Of a DNA stretch of 64,000 bases, positions 55,176 through 64,000 are shown piece after piece. How positions within the stretch are numbered: position 1 is the stretch's first letter; each line of letters begins with the position of its first letter. The DNA comes from Planoprotostelium fungivorum (lineage: Eukaryota > Evosea > Variosea > Cavosteliida > Cavosteliaceae): assembly GCA_003024175.1 (NCBI GenBank), contig MDYQ01000035.1, forward strand, positions 172,154 to 236,153. The letters run 5' to 3'. The position numbers and the translations under genes are program-made. Below the pieces are notes generated by a model. That model saw nothing but the letters and a program-made list of their open reading frames with translations, did not search any database and was not told the origin of the DNA.

Positions 55176-58100
55176 ATGAGAGGTACTCTCAATCTATTCC
55201 TTTTATTCGTCGCTCTCTGTCACGCTCAGGTGCCCTCCACTCTTCTAAGACTCTTCTGACCTCTTCACAGAAGCATCTCCTATCTGTATCAAGCTTCCCT
55301 CGCACTGGCTTCCTCTCTCCCGTCTATTCTGCATCTACCCCGGCCTATTTCACATATACATCCAACGCACCGCCCGATGAACGTGGAGATGGAAACTCTC
55401 TCGGTCTCGAATTCGTCGCTCTGTGTGACGGTCAATTTGTACTAGCAGGTTCCATCTGTTCTAAGTATCAGTTGGTCGTCTACGGACCCAACTTTGTCGA
55501 AGACCTCTCCACTCCGGTCAACATCATAGTGATCCAAGCAGGTGCTTCATTCATCATCATCCATCATCACACGAACACATGATCGTCATCTTCTGAAACA
55601 CGGTTCAGTCGTCATCGACGTCGCAACTGAACAAGATTATACCGTGAATCAGATCAGCTATCTATCGTTCAATTCTCGTCTGCCATATTTCATTGATTTC
55701 AACACATCTCTCTCACCATTACAAACCAATTTCAAGAGGTCCCTCATGGTTGAGGCCGATACCACCACGAGAGTTTTGGGCTCCGGTGATGCGATCACTA
55801 GATGTGGTGCAACACTGATTGTAGACAGAATGCCCGTTTTATCTGCGCTCTGGGGAGAAAGTCAAGTCGTTTTACCTCAGCTTCAAATCTTATTCCGTAT
55901 ACAATTATGAGGGAGTCACTTACCCATACGTTCCGTTGCTCTGCACCACCAATCAAGCCGCACATATTCTGAAGGATGGTACATTTCCGGGTGTGAGTGA
56001 TCGTGTCATGATGAGACGCGAAATCACCGTGTTACACCTTCTCATTGCCTCTTACAGTACCTCGATAAATATCAGTGCAGCAACTTTGGTACTGAGGGAG
56101 ATTTCTCGTACACTCTCCTATCGGTTCAGTCCACACCTACCGCGGAGGTATCCTTTACGGGGAACTCATCAGCGGCGTGCATCAAGGTTGGAAATTCGAG
56201 CGACACGTATGCACTGATCAAGATTCGACCAAACAATCTGTACGGCAAAGCATTCATCAACGGCATCGCTCATGACTTTGATCCCGCGAGAGCTATCGAT
56301 GCGGTGATCAATTGTGGGAGTGAAGATAAGATCGACATTCGCACCATCCTCAGCCCAGGTGAAAGGAGCTGCATTCATCGAACTGATGTGGACAGTTCAA
56401 ACGATCGATATCAACTCCTCCAACCTTGAATTATCTCTGTCGGGTACAGTGGCCAGAATCAATTTTTCGGCGGGAATTATAGCACCGACTGCCACAAATG
56501 ATCCTCTAGCCTTAGCATTCGGTTTCACCTCCTGGTGAGATCTCCTTATATATCCACACACACTAACGTATAAAGTACAACTTCTCCCCTGAGTGTCGAT
56601 TATGGTGGATACATAACTAGTAGATACAGCTGTGAGTCTATACATCTCCACACCTTTTGACCCGTACAGTGTGTTACACCGTATCAACGCAGACGGTTTT
56701 AAACATTCCATCGGGGCAAGTCGCTTTCGTCATCCAACCACCCAGTGGCCACTGTCTGAGATCCGATGGTATACCCAGTCCATTTGACTCGTACTTTTCA
56801 CTCAGCTCTTTCAATTCATCGACGTTCTTTTATGAAGATGGGAACACCTCCCTCTACACGATCACTTGTTCCAACGACATATTGTATGTGCCACAATTCG
56901 AGGACGATGCAGAGGTGGTCTTCACGTTAGGTGAGTTCTTCACATTGGTTTCCAGGATTGAAGGAGATGCAGTACGAATCGATCTCATGGGCGTGTACGG
57001 AAAGACGTACGATATAAACGGTCTCACCCTCATTCAATATCCTCCCATCATCACATCGGTTGCCGTTCAGTCGTTCACCACCACCAAAACTGCCACTTAT
57101 CTGTCGATCGTCGGTCGAGAGTACATACGGTCCAAGCGTACGGTCGCAACCAGCGGTATACCCACCATCAATAATGTGCTCACCCCTGGACCCGCCTCTC
57201 GGTTCATCGTGGCTGTCACTGGAGTCGGACAATTCACTGATAATCTGGGAACTAGTGAGTCGTGAGAACCACATGATACGTATGTGACATGATGACAGAT
57301 ATGGAAGCGATATCTTCATCTGCAGAGAGCAGCACCTCTTCAATCGAGAGCACGAGTTCATTGGATGGAACCACTTCATCATACACAGAGAGTTCCACCT
57401 CATCGTCAATAGAGAGTACTGTAAGCACATCAAGTGAACAAACAACCTCTACCGATAGTACAACCTCTACTGATAGAACGGACTCTACCGACAGCACGAC
57501 TTCCAACGACAGAACAGCCTCTGTGGACAGTACATCCTCTACCCTGGACAGTGCTACTTCTACCGACAGCACATTCTCCACACCCACCGAGAGTACATCC
57601 TCCACCGATAGCACATCCTCCACATCTAGCGAGAGTACATCCTCCACATCCACCGACAGCACATCCTCCACATCTACTGATAGCACATCCTCCACATCCA
57701 CCGATAGCACATCCTCCACATCCACCAATAGCACATCCTCCACATCTACCGAGAGTACATCCTCCACCGATAGCACATCCTCCACATCTACCGAGAGTAC
57801 ATCCTCCACCAAGAGTACCACCTCCACATCTACCGACAGCCCATCCTCTATCTTTGCAGATGCTACATCCTCTGTTGATAGTACCACCTCTACCAACAGC
57901 ATGTCCTCTACTTCTACAGACAGCACATCCTCTGTAGACAGTACGACCTCTACCGATAATACATCCTCCACCGACAGCACAATCTCCGTAGACAGCACAT
58001 CCTCTGTAGACAGAACAACCTCTGTAGACAGTACATCCCCCAACGATAGTACGACCGCTACCGATAATACATACTCCACCGAGAGCACAACCTCTGTAGA

Positions 58101-58749
58101 CAGCACAACATCTTCTGTGGACAGCACGAGTTCTTCGTATTCTGAGAGCACAATATCATCGGCAGATACTTCCTCATCATCCACCGAGAGTACAGCTTCC
58201 TCAGACAGCAAATCTTCTTCATCCAGCTCAGCTGCTGAGAGTGCAACTTCACCGTCCACGGACAGTACAACTTCGAGAGATGCCGCCATCTCCTCCAAAA
58301 GTACAACGTCTTCGGTCACCAGCTCAACATCCACGGGCAGTACAACCTCATCCATCACATCATCTTCTGACGGCTCTACATCTTCCGACGGCTCTACATC
58401 TTCCTCAGACGATGCATCCTCCATCGATGTTATGACATCCATCGATTACACTTCAGAGGCCGTGACATCATCCGACACGGAGCCAACATCCGTGGACGAC
58501 ACTTTTGTGGTCACGAGGACATCTTCATCCATCCTCAACACCAAATCCTCTCAGAACGTGGTTGCACCTACTGTGTCGGAGAGTGCATCCACCAGCGACG
58601 ACAACACAGGTTATGTCGGTAGTGGTATGTTTAGTGATGCCGCGACCACATCTGTCAATCCCTCTGGCGCGCTCACAAGCGGTGCAGAGACCATCACCGC
58701 ATCCATGTTCTACGCCTTGATCGTGACGGCTCTTGCCATCAATCTGTGA
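55176..58749 (+). CDS. Secreted Ser/Thr-rich surface protein, paralogue D (longest stalk)
   Basis: Fourth family member. Signal peptide MRGTLNLFLLFVALCHA (start 55176). First module RTGFLSPVYSASTPAYFTYT with CDGQFVLAGSICSKYQLVVY; later SDTYALIKIRPNN, QPPSGHCLRSDGIPSP, SSTFFYEDGNTSLYTITCS, GVYGKTYDINGLTLIQYPP. Residues in the same block order as A-C have diverged more, and A and B are closer to each other. The stalk (about 57300-58600) is the longest of the family, roughly 430 residues of Ser/Thr with Asp/Glu, built largely from DSTSSTST octapeptides (24-nt units) rather than the nonapeptides of A and B. The C-terminal hydrophobic tail (ITASMFYALIVTALAIN) ends at the stop, as expected for GPI attachment. 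The function is unknown. Confidence 0.82.
57580..57860 (+). repeat. 24-bp coding minisatellite in paralogue D
   Basis: Tandem units ACATCCTCCACATCCACCGA-type encode DSTSSTST; they alternate with ESTSSTDS variants and decay outward on both sides. The period (24 nt) differs from the 27 nt of A and B, so the stalk expanded independently. Confidence 0.88.
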
Positions 58750-58973
58750 AGAGGTAGACGATAAAACAATTCGCTGTATATCGACTCTACTTCTTTCGTG
58801 GTGATCGAGATGAGAAAGTATTTGGAGCTTTTTCGTGACGGTGAAAGATGTCAGCGGTGCATAGGGATCGCATATCGATTGGAGTCTGAAAGAGAAGTTA
58901 GGCTGGCTGACGAGAGTCACCTTGACGTCCGCGAGAGACATTGGACGGGTGGCATTCCAAAACAAACCCGGAG

Positions 58974-60257
58974 ATGAAGAAGCAACTCATCCTGGCGGCT
59001 CTCCTCCTCTGTGTAGGAGCTGATGTCACCTGTCCATCTGCAGATGGAAATACCTGGTCTGTATCAGACAGATCATTTCGAATCCGATGTGGAGTCAACC
59101 ACGCTGGTGAGTCCATTTTATAGAAAGTCCTCTCACGACTTGGATCAGGTGTTGTTTTGAGCACATCTCTCACCCATTCGTTCGAAGATTGTCTTCAACT
59201 GTGCTCTCTAGACTCTCGCTGCGTCGGTATCAATCACTCTGGTAGTGTTTGCCATCTGAAGAGCTCCATCGACGACACCCTCAGCATCGCATCGAAATGG
59301 AGCGCCGCCTCTTTGGTAGCATCGACCAGATCGAGGAAAACAAAGACAAGATCATCCACAAAGACAACGATCACTGCATCTTCTACCTCTCCTCTTCCCA
59401 CTTCATCGTTGATCTCCGGCTGTGGTGCCAGTCTCCCCAAAGGAATGAAACCAGGCGGTCCCTCTCAGACTTTCTCCATCATTACAGCCGATGGCCGCAA
59501 TCGCACCTACATCCTCTACATTCCCACTCAGTATGCCTCCTCCACACCATCTCCATTGATCTTTGGCTTTCACGGTCTGGGAGCAAACTCTCATGACATC
59601 GAACAGCAGACACGGTTCTCTCAATCGAAAGTCAATGTCGATCACATCGCCGTCTACCCCGATGGCTGGGAACATCACTGGGAAGGCGCCCCGTATTCCA
59701 CCCCCAAGCTCAGCGATGTGTCCTTCGTGGAGCAGCTCCTGCATCATCTCCAGGGTCAGCTCTGCATCGACACACGTCGAGTCTACGCCACGGGACACTC
59801 TAACGGAGGCGGCTTCACCGGCACTCTGGCATGCAACCCCTCCGCCTCAAACTTCATCGCCGCCTTCGCAGCTCATTCGGGTGCCTTCTATCAAGCGACG
59901 AAGCCGTCACCATGCCAGTCCGATCAAGTCCTCATACGCTGCCAGCCATCACGCCCTCTACCTTTCATGGAGATCCACGGAGACAAAGATCCACAGATTC
60001 CTTATTTGGGTGGCGTCCACAACGGTGAATGCATGCCCAGCGTGCCTCATTACGTCAGCGAGTGGGGCATCCGAAACAAAGACACAGAGAACGAGAAGGT
60101 GCAGCTGCCCCAGGGCAACGTGAGATACACGTGGGGAAAGAAGGACAGAGTCGTTCACATCATGGTCAAGGGGCTCGATCACAGTTGGGCTAACCAGTTT
60201 CACAATTTCACCGCCGGTCCAGTCATCTTGGACTTCTTTCGAAAATGGTCCCTGTGA
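58974..60257 (+). CDS. Secreted esterase: PAN-like domain plus CE1/feruloyl-esterase-type hydrolase
   Basis: Two exons. Signal peptide MKKQLILAALLLCVGA, then a Cys-rich PAN/apple-like domain (CPSADGNTWSVSDRSFRIRC, HSFEDCLQLCSLDSRCVGIN, VCHLKSS). A Ser/Thr/Lys linker leads to an alpha/beta-hydrolase of the polyhydroxybutyrate-depolymerase/feruloyl esterase group: oxyanion GFHGLG, YPDGWEHHWEGAP, nucleophile GHSNGGG, Asp in MEIHGDKDPQIPYLGG, His in GLDHSWANQF. The triad is complete. Such enzymes release ferulic or acetyl groups from plant polysaccharides. The PAN_4-type domain before a hydrolase is mostly known from fungi, so a fungal source is possible. It follows paralogue D by about 225 bp. 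Confidence 0.88.
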
Positions 60258-60305
60258 TGATGGAAGATGAGATGTTCTTCAAGACTTATAAACTTGAACT
60301 CGATG

Positions 60306-62200
60306 TCACTCTTCTTTATTCTTCTTCACCGTGCGCGTCGTCGTCGTCGTCGTTGTCTTCTTCGAGTCTGCCAAGCTCATCAACTGCAGGAGATTAAAAT
60401 GAATATCCACGTTTTATTGTTCTCACCTTCGGTGCCTCACCAGAGTGTTTGTATGCACTCCTCGTTCTCTTCGCGACAGGTGTGTTACCTTTATCCCAAG
60501 TGTTAAGAGCTACAGTGCGAGCAGACACCTTCTTCAGAGGTGGTGGTCTAACGGGAGACAACTGCTTCGAGTCAACCTTGGTTTCTCGCCGTGAATTTTG
60601 GCGGGAAAGCGTCAAAACTCACAGATTTCTTCTCGAAAAACACCTTCAGGTCGTGAACGGGAGAAGTGGGTGAAATGTCGATGAAATCGATCGATCGAAC
60701 TACAACGGGGGAGAGGGGCACAGGTGCCGGCAGGCCGGCGGGAGGAATTTGGGACCGGGAGGCTTTGGGACTGCGAACGGGCTCGGGGGAGGCTGATCGG
60801 ATGAGCTGAGGGGAGGGGTGGACTCTCATTTGGGACTTTTCAGAGGCCGGGGGAGGGGCAGGAGCGGGAGAGGGGGCAAGGAGTGGTGCGGGTGCCGCCA
60901 TCTGTGAGGGTGCCGATTGCTGCTCGGCGGGCACGACATCGTTCACCGGCTGGTAGAAGTTGAGATAGAGGCGGGAAAAAAATGGCGGGAAATCACCTCG
61001 GCGGGAGTTTTCGTCTCAATTCTTGGCTGTGGTCTCTCTTCGATGATTTCTATGGGAGGACTGAGAGCCAAATTCTTCACATTCTCTTTTCCTTCTTCAC
61101 CCGACAGACTCGCCCTCCTCTTCATGAACGCCTGCTACCCTTCAGAATAGTTCTAAGACACACATCCAAACGGTCACACGACCACTGACCTTGAAGTTGG
61201 CCGGCTTCTCTACGACCTTCTTCGGTGCAGCTGTTGTCTTAACCGCAGCCGTGATTTGTTTCTGAGTGGAAGCTTCTAGAGAATCAAAGAGGGTCTTCGC
61301 TCTCTCTCGATCCAATTCTTCCAATTGGGAGTACAAATTTCTACCTAAAGCCCTCACGGGTGGTGCACTGTCGCTGGATGGACGATGAGAATGGAAAATG
61401 TCATGCGAGCTCACCTGACGCCCTTGCGAACCAATTCGATGATGGATGTGAGGCAGACTTGTGATCGGACTGCATCAGGATCGCGGGGTTTCGTTAAGAC
61501 TTGGACGGCGTAGCTCATGACACCCGTGCGGCTGCTCGGGTGAGCGTCGTAGGATTTATCGCTGAGGAATTCGAGGGCGAACTCGGGACGGAGATGAGGT
61601 AAGAAGGCACGGACACACTTGTCACCCGATGTGCAGATGACCTATAGAGGTGAGAAGATGGAGGAGGGATGGAGATGGACCTTGATGGTGACGATGAGAA
61701 GATGCATCAGACTGGGCCACACGTGGATGGCGATGGGTTCGAAGTCTGTTTTCAAGTGGTCTGAGATGGCAGTGATGGCCTCACAAGCATCTTTGACTAG
61801 ACTCGATCTCTTTTCTTTTGCCTGAGATGATATGAATGAAAGATAGCAGAGGAACGAATTTCTACCTGAGTGGCCAGCTCCTGCCCGATATTCTCTGCGA
61901 TGAGTATGGCCAGATCAGTATGAAGAGTTATTTGCTGTTTCTTCGTGTTGAACAGCGATGTGATGTGCTGCAGGGCCTTCGACCGAACATTCCAGTCTTC
62001 ATCTCGAAGCGCCATCCTCAGGTTCTCCAATCGTGCCAGCAGATCATCTCGTTTCGTCACTGGCGCCTGCATTTTCTCTTCAGAACAACACGTAAAGAAT
62101 TTAATAGAGAATAGAGACTTGACGGTGTCACCTCTTCGTCGAATGGTAAATGCACCACCACCGGTTCAGGGGGCGCTCCTGCATCCATTTCGATCGTCAT
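60306..62200 (-). CDS. CLASP-like microtubule-associated protein (single TOG domain)
   Basis: The start at 62200 gives MTIEMDAGAPPEPVVVHLPF; after one intron a HEAT-repeat TOG domain follows: RDDLLARLENLRMALRDEDW, VRSKALQHITSLF, SSLVKDACEAITAISDHLKT, VICTSGDKCVRAFLPHL, then CLTSIIELVRKG and RNLYSQLEELDRERAKTLFD, SLEASTQKQI. The order matches the CLASP_N domain that binds tubulin and stabilises growing microtubules. The remainder (about 250 residues) is Pro/Ala/Ser-rich with SP sites and basic patches, suited to microtubule-lattice binding and kinase control, and ends in a Thr run (TTTTTTTRTVKKNKE) coded by an ACG microsatellite. Only one TOG domain is present, fewer than in animal CLASPs. Confidence 0.82.
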
Positions 62201-62640
62201 TGCGTTTTGTCTGTGTGTTGAAAGTGATCTCACAGTTCAGCGATCGTATTTCCAGTTGGATTGATAGAAGATGAGCGAAAGGCGCCCGGGACGAGGAAAG
62301 GAGGCGAAAAAAATGAACCTCCCGCCCAACGGACAGAGGTCGCAGTTTCAATTCACTGAATTTCCCGCCCAATCCGACGTTTCAAATTGTGTTGGAGTGG
62401 GGGGATGAAAGAGTTAACGCGAGCATTGTTGGGGTGATGGGTTATGGATTAAACAGACCATTCAATCGTTAATTTGATTTCGAGTGGCTGGCAGAGGTGG
62501 ACTCGAGTGCGCATCATACCAGCAGATCACAATAAATAAGAGCACAAGCAGAGACGTATATACGATTTGGTGATGTGTTGCGGAGTAGTTAAGTGAAATA
62601 TTACACCCCGTCTGGATGTGATACAAATACCAATGTTAAC
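62201..62640. other. Intergenic region
   Basis: Probable promoter of the CLASP-like gene on its left; no gene seen in the remainder. Confidence 0.4.
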
Positions 62641-63085
62641 ACCAGAGATTGACCTTGCCTGATCTCTTTGCTCCAACTCGACAAATGATTTCACGATCAT
62701 CTCAAACGTGTCCTCCTTCTACGAGGACGGTGATGCAAAGTTATTCACTCTCACTTGCATTTCAGACATCCTCTACGTATATCCAAACGTGCCAGCACCA
62801 ACACAATCACCTTCACTCTTGGTAAGCGTCATTGTTTTCATGATCATCATCACATCTGATGTATTGACCACAGACATGTCATCATCTGACTTGACAACAA
62901 TTTCCATTAATGGACAAGGAGTTTACAGACATACATACATTGTCAATGGGCTCCTTGTCCTTCAATATCCTCCCCTCACAGCTTCTACTGGCAGTGCTGG
63001 CAGAAGTACATCAACTGCTGTCGCACTGATTGTCACCATTGCCAGACTGCAGGAATGTTCCAATTGTAATAGCAGCTATCTGTGA
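62641..63085 (+). pseudogene. Decayed copy of paralogue C (copy E)
   Basis: From 62675 the DNA matches an internal part of paralogue C (24.4-24.9 kb, opposite strand), coding NDFTIISNVSSFYEDGDAKL, FTLTCISDILYVY and PAPTQ, with one Phe codon lost and a frame-changing deletion where C reads PAPMTITFTLG. The similarity continues through C's intron and into the next exon (GQGVYRHTY, VNGLLVLQYPPLTASTG), then fades by about 63000. No signal peptide, N-terminal modules or stalk remain. It is a fragmentary duplicate, not a working gene. The upstream limit is approximate. Confidence 0.78.
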
Positions 63086-63133
63086 GTGGGAACATAATAT
63101 AACAGAATGATAAATCTGATAAATAGCACATAC

Positions 63134-63253
63134 GCCAAAATAGGAGAAAAGTCAGACATGAAATGACTAAGTGACTTGTGTATGATGTGCATTTATGCAC
63201 ATCATCATAAGTCATCTTAGGAATGGAATGTCTGACTTTTCTCCTATTTTGGC
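63134..63253. mobile_element. 120-bp foldback element (MITE-like)
   Basis: Two 59-60-bp halves are imperfect inverted copies. The outer 26 bp (63134-63159 and 63228-63253) are perfect reverse complements, and the centre ATGATGTGCAT-TT-ATGCACATCAT is a second perfect arm. The middle parts differ at about a dozen bases. No coding capacity; it resembles a foldback or miniature inverted-repeat element. Confidence 0.75.
63194..63232 (+). repeat. 39-bp direct repeat, first copy
   Basis: The sequence from TATGCACATCATC to GGAATGGAATGTC is identical to 63962-64000, 768 bp away. It starts at the centre of the foldback element, so the second copy (cut by the window edge) is a half element. Confidence 0.9.
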
Positions 63254-63961
63254 GGAATCAGAGCATCTGGTGCATCTGACTGAGTCAGGATGATGTGGGT
63301 TGGAAGTGGTCTGACCTCCTGGTTCCACGGAGTCCCAACAGTTATGACCAGAGGGGCATGTCAAATCTTAGGGAGGGTAGCAGGTCAGTTTTCACACTTT
63401 TTCCAGGTAGAAAGACACATGGACTACACGGTGGTGTAATCCATTTTTTCGTCCGGACGTTCATATCAGAGTAAAGTGAGAATTACACTAAATATTAGCG
63501 TATGTACACTAAATATTAGCGTAATATGCACTTTACTCAAGTTGGGCATCGTTTTCGTGACCAGTGTGATATATCATTGGAATCAGCGCGTCTCAGAAAG
63601 TCAGAATCAGGTCAGTTCAAATCGGTCTGATACCAAATGTATGCATGAGAAACAGGGTCACGTCTGACCTTAGGGATGGTGTCAGATCGAATCTGACACC
63701 ATGACCATGTAGAAAAACACCTGGCCTACCCAGGAGTGGTATCTGTTTCCACCTCCGACCGTTTGCATCAGAGATGAATGCAAATTACGCTAAGGTCTAG
63801 CGTCCGTACGCTAAGCCTTAGCGTACAAATGGCTTTATCTCAGCTGGGAACGACTTTTACCACTTTTCTCTTTCACCGTTGGAATCAGCGCATCTGTCCG
63901 AGTCAGAATGATGTATGCTGGAGTGTCTGACCCCCACTTGCCCCAGTGGTGAAATGGCTGC
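63254..63961 (+). repeat. Divergent tandem repeats, period about 310-325 bp
   Basis: The marker GGAATCAGxGCxTCT recurs at 63254, 63579 and 63891. Between them the units share a similar order: AGGGAxGGT, TAGAAA-ACAC, TCAGAGxxxAxTG, xATTAGCGTA/CTTAGCGTA palindromes, CTGGGAACGACTTTT-like. No coding frame. The region reads as old satellite or transposon sequence. Confidence 0.65.
63676..63702. repeat. Perfect 12-bp-arm hairpin
   Basis: ATGGTGTCAGAT, then CGA, then ATCTGACACCAT. The arms are exact reverse complements with a three-base loop. A second palindrome of the type ACGCTAAG-CCTTAGCGT lies at about 63810-63826. Confidence 0.85.
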
Positions 63962-64000
63962 TATGCACATCATCATAAGTCATCTTAGGAATGGAATGTC
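63962..64000 (+). repeat. 39-bp direct repeat, second copy (runs off window)
   Basis: Perfect match to 63194-63232. It likely continues beyond the window into another repeat copy. Confidence 0.9.

Noticed and set aside
1-64000. Nematode origin
   Set aside because: Compact introns and secreted families fit, but acceptors are varied (ACAG, TCAG, TAG, AAG) without the TTTTCAG consensus. Fungal-type P450 and PAN-esterase also fit poorly.

Overview
The window is nuclear DNA from a gene-dense, intron-rich eukaryote, with about 28 protein genes in 64 kb. Introns are mostly 37-70 nt, begin GTGAGT/GTAAGT and end in varied AGs. There is no nematode-type TTTTCAG consensus. Intergenic gaps are often under 300 bp and AATAAA signals sit close to stop codons. 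The mix of genes (UBE3A with AZUL finger, CD36/LIMP-2, CLASP, PAS kinase, GPS-type receptor, a homeodomain protein, but also a P450 and an esterase of fungal appearance) suggests a unicellular eukaryote. My best guess, with low confidence, is an amoebozoan such as a protosteloid amoeba. A unicellular holozoan is the alternative. All splicing was done by eye; gene spans are firmer than individual exon borders.

Layout: 1-7.7 kb holds a tandem pair of Ser/Thr-rich cell-surface genes (A truncated, B complete). 7.8-15.2 kb (+) holds an S28 serine peptidase, a GRAM-domain protein, an LPLAT acyltransferase, a homeodomain protein and a dual-specificity phosphatase. 15.2-26.4 kb (-) holds a receptor that joins a GPS autoproteolysis motif, one membrane span and a degenerate tyrosine-kinase-like domain, then an acetylpolyamine-amidohydrolase/HDAC-like enzyme, a Ser/Thr kinase, a CD36-family protein and surface paralogue C. 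28.3-35.1 kb (+) holds a seven-span membrane protein, UBE3A and a type II membrane protein. 35.3-38.1 kb (-) is a DDX21-like helicase. 38.3-45.7 kb holds a coiled-coil protein, RPS16, a fungal-type P450, a small secreted protein (-) and exosome RRP40. 45.9-50.1 kb (-) is a PAS-domain kinase. 50.1-54.4 kb (+) holds IWS1, a possible CG-1-like protein and a small heat-shock protein. 55.2-60.3 kb (+) holds surface paralogue D and a secreted PAN-esterase. 60.3-62.2 kb (-) is a CLASP-like gene. 62.6-64 kb holds a decayed paralogue (E), a foldback element and divergent tandem repeats.

The genes do not form one pathway. Housekeeping genes (RPS16, RRP40, IWS1, helicase, HSP20, CLASP) are interleaved with a locally expanding surface-protein family. 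The items most worth following are the GPS-pseudokinase receptor, the five-copy surface family, and a set of short self-complementary motifs that recur in introns of unrelated genes.
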